From Gammaproteobacteria bacterium (GTDB taxonomy: Bacteria > Pseudomonadota > Gammaproteobacteria > Steroidobacterales > Steroidobacteraceae), in assembly GCA_030043215.1 (NCBI GenBank), contig JASHYG010000016.1, forward strand, positions 1 to 6,318: a stretch of DNA of 6,318 nucleotides, read 5' to 3'. Below are positions 5,935 through 6,318 of this stretch, piece by piece. The position numbers and the translations under genes were made by a program. The notes under the pieces are model-generated. The model did no database searches. It worked only from the letters and a program-made list of their open reading frames with translations, and had not been told where the DNA came from. Position 1 is the first letter of the stretch, and each line of letters begins with the position of its first letter.

Positions 5935-6318
5935 ATGTCGAACACGAGATTGAAGGCTCGAACGCTTCCCCGCCGGCCCGCGAGCGTCTTGGCCGCGGCG
6001 ACAGCCGCAGGCCTCGCTCTGATGGCGGTCCGGCTCCACGCCCAGACCTCCGGTTCGTCCGCCGCCGCCACGAGACCCGCCGCCACGAGATCCGCGGCCG
6101 CGCCGAACATCGAGGACTCGCCGGAGACTCGCTCGCTGCTGCTCGGGGAGGAGCCCTCCGGGCCGCCGCAGCCCACGCCCCGGACCGCCGACGGACATCC
6201 GGATTTGAGCGGATTTTGGAAGGGCTCTCCGGCCACGACTCCGGTGGGCAACATCGGCAAGGATCTTCCGGGCTTCAAGCTACCGCTCACGCCCGCAGGC
6301 CGAGCGGCGCTGAGGTAC
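5935..6318 (+). CDS. Secreted 'DGHPDLSGFW' protein, N-terminal part only
   Basis: The frame runs from ATG 5935 to the window edge (128 codons, no stop), so this is a 3'-truncated view of a longer gene. A basic start (NTRLKARTLPRR) and an Ala/Leu-rich core (about 16-34) with cleavage near LHAQ (34-37) form a Sec signal peptide. An Ala/Thr/Arg-rich linker follows (38-57), then an acidic and Pro-rich stretch. The motif TADGHPDLSGFWKG (84-97) marks a group of uncharacterised exported proteins, common in Acidobacteriota and some Proteobacteria, that typically carry 'PDGxPDLSGxW' early in the mature protein and LTPAGRAAL-like text soon after (118-126 here). Such proteins often accompany DUF6152 genes in my recollection; no enzyme activity is known to me. 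It is the fifth gene of the operon, 39 bases after the second membrane protein. The catalytic or binding part, if any, lies beyond the window. Confidence 0.75.
   Translation, partial: MSNTRLKARTLPRRPASVLAAATAAGLALMAVRLHAQTSGSSAAATRPAATRSAAAPNIEDSPETRSLLLGEEPSGPPQPTPRTADGHPDLSGFWKGSPATTPVGNIGKDLPGFKLPLTPAGRAALRY
6064..6093 (+). repeat. 15-bp in-frame tandem duplication
   Basis: GCCGCCACGAGACCC (6064-6078) is repeated at 6079-6093 with a single change (C6076/T6091). It encodes AATRP then AATRS (residues 44-53) in the linker after the signal peptide, consistent with slippage in a region free to change length. Confidence 0.6.

Noticed and set aside
4879..6198. Minus-strand open frame (439 codons) across the DUF6644 genes and the last gene
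   Set aside because: It is a low-complexity Gly/Arg/Gln product antisense to three genes with family motifs and ribosome binding sites.

Overview
The window looks like chromosomal DNA from a high-GC Gram-negative bacterium. It encodes a TonB-dependent outer-membrane receptor, a twin-arginine (Tat) signal and Sec-type signal peptides, so an outer membrane and periplasm are implied. The mix of a gammaproteobacterial-style TonB receptor with DUF6152, DUF6644 and 'PDGxPDLSGxW'-type secreted proteins is what I would expect from soil or marine Gammaproteobacteria (for example Steroidobacteraceae-like lineages) or Acidobacteriota. The sequence alone does not settle the taxon.

Layout: (1) 29-1537, minus strand: a Tat-exported LanC-like (alpha/alpha)-barrel protein with a Cys-rich putative zinc site. 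(2) 1538-1881: a 344-bp divergent intergenic region with several inverted repeats, including three copies of CTCGATC/GATCGAG just before the receptor start. (3) 1882-end, plus strand: five closely spaced co-directional genes (gaps of 8, 37, 45 and 39 nt) that read as one operon: TonB-dependent receptor, small exported DUF6152 protein, two different DUF6644 four-helix membrane proteins in tandem, and the first 128 codons of a secreted protein with the motif DGHPDLSGFW, cut by the window edge.

How the parts may work together (inference): every product is predicted to lie in the envelope. The receptor would bring an unknown ligand across the outer membrane. The DUF6152 protein, the DLSGxW protein and the LanC-like protein would act in the periplasm, and the DUF6644 pair in the inner membrane. 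There is no cytoplasmic enzyme, regulator or ABC transporter in the window to name the substrate. DUF6152 matures to an N-terminal His-His, and the DUF6644 proteins resemble the CopD type of membrane protein in layout. A CopC/CopD-like metal-handling arrangement is therefore a testable idea, not a conclusion. I see no tRNA, rRNA, CRISPR array, insertion sequence or phage gene.
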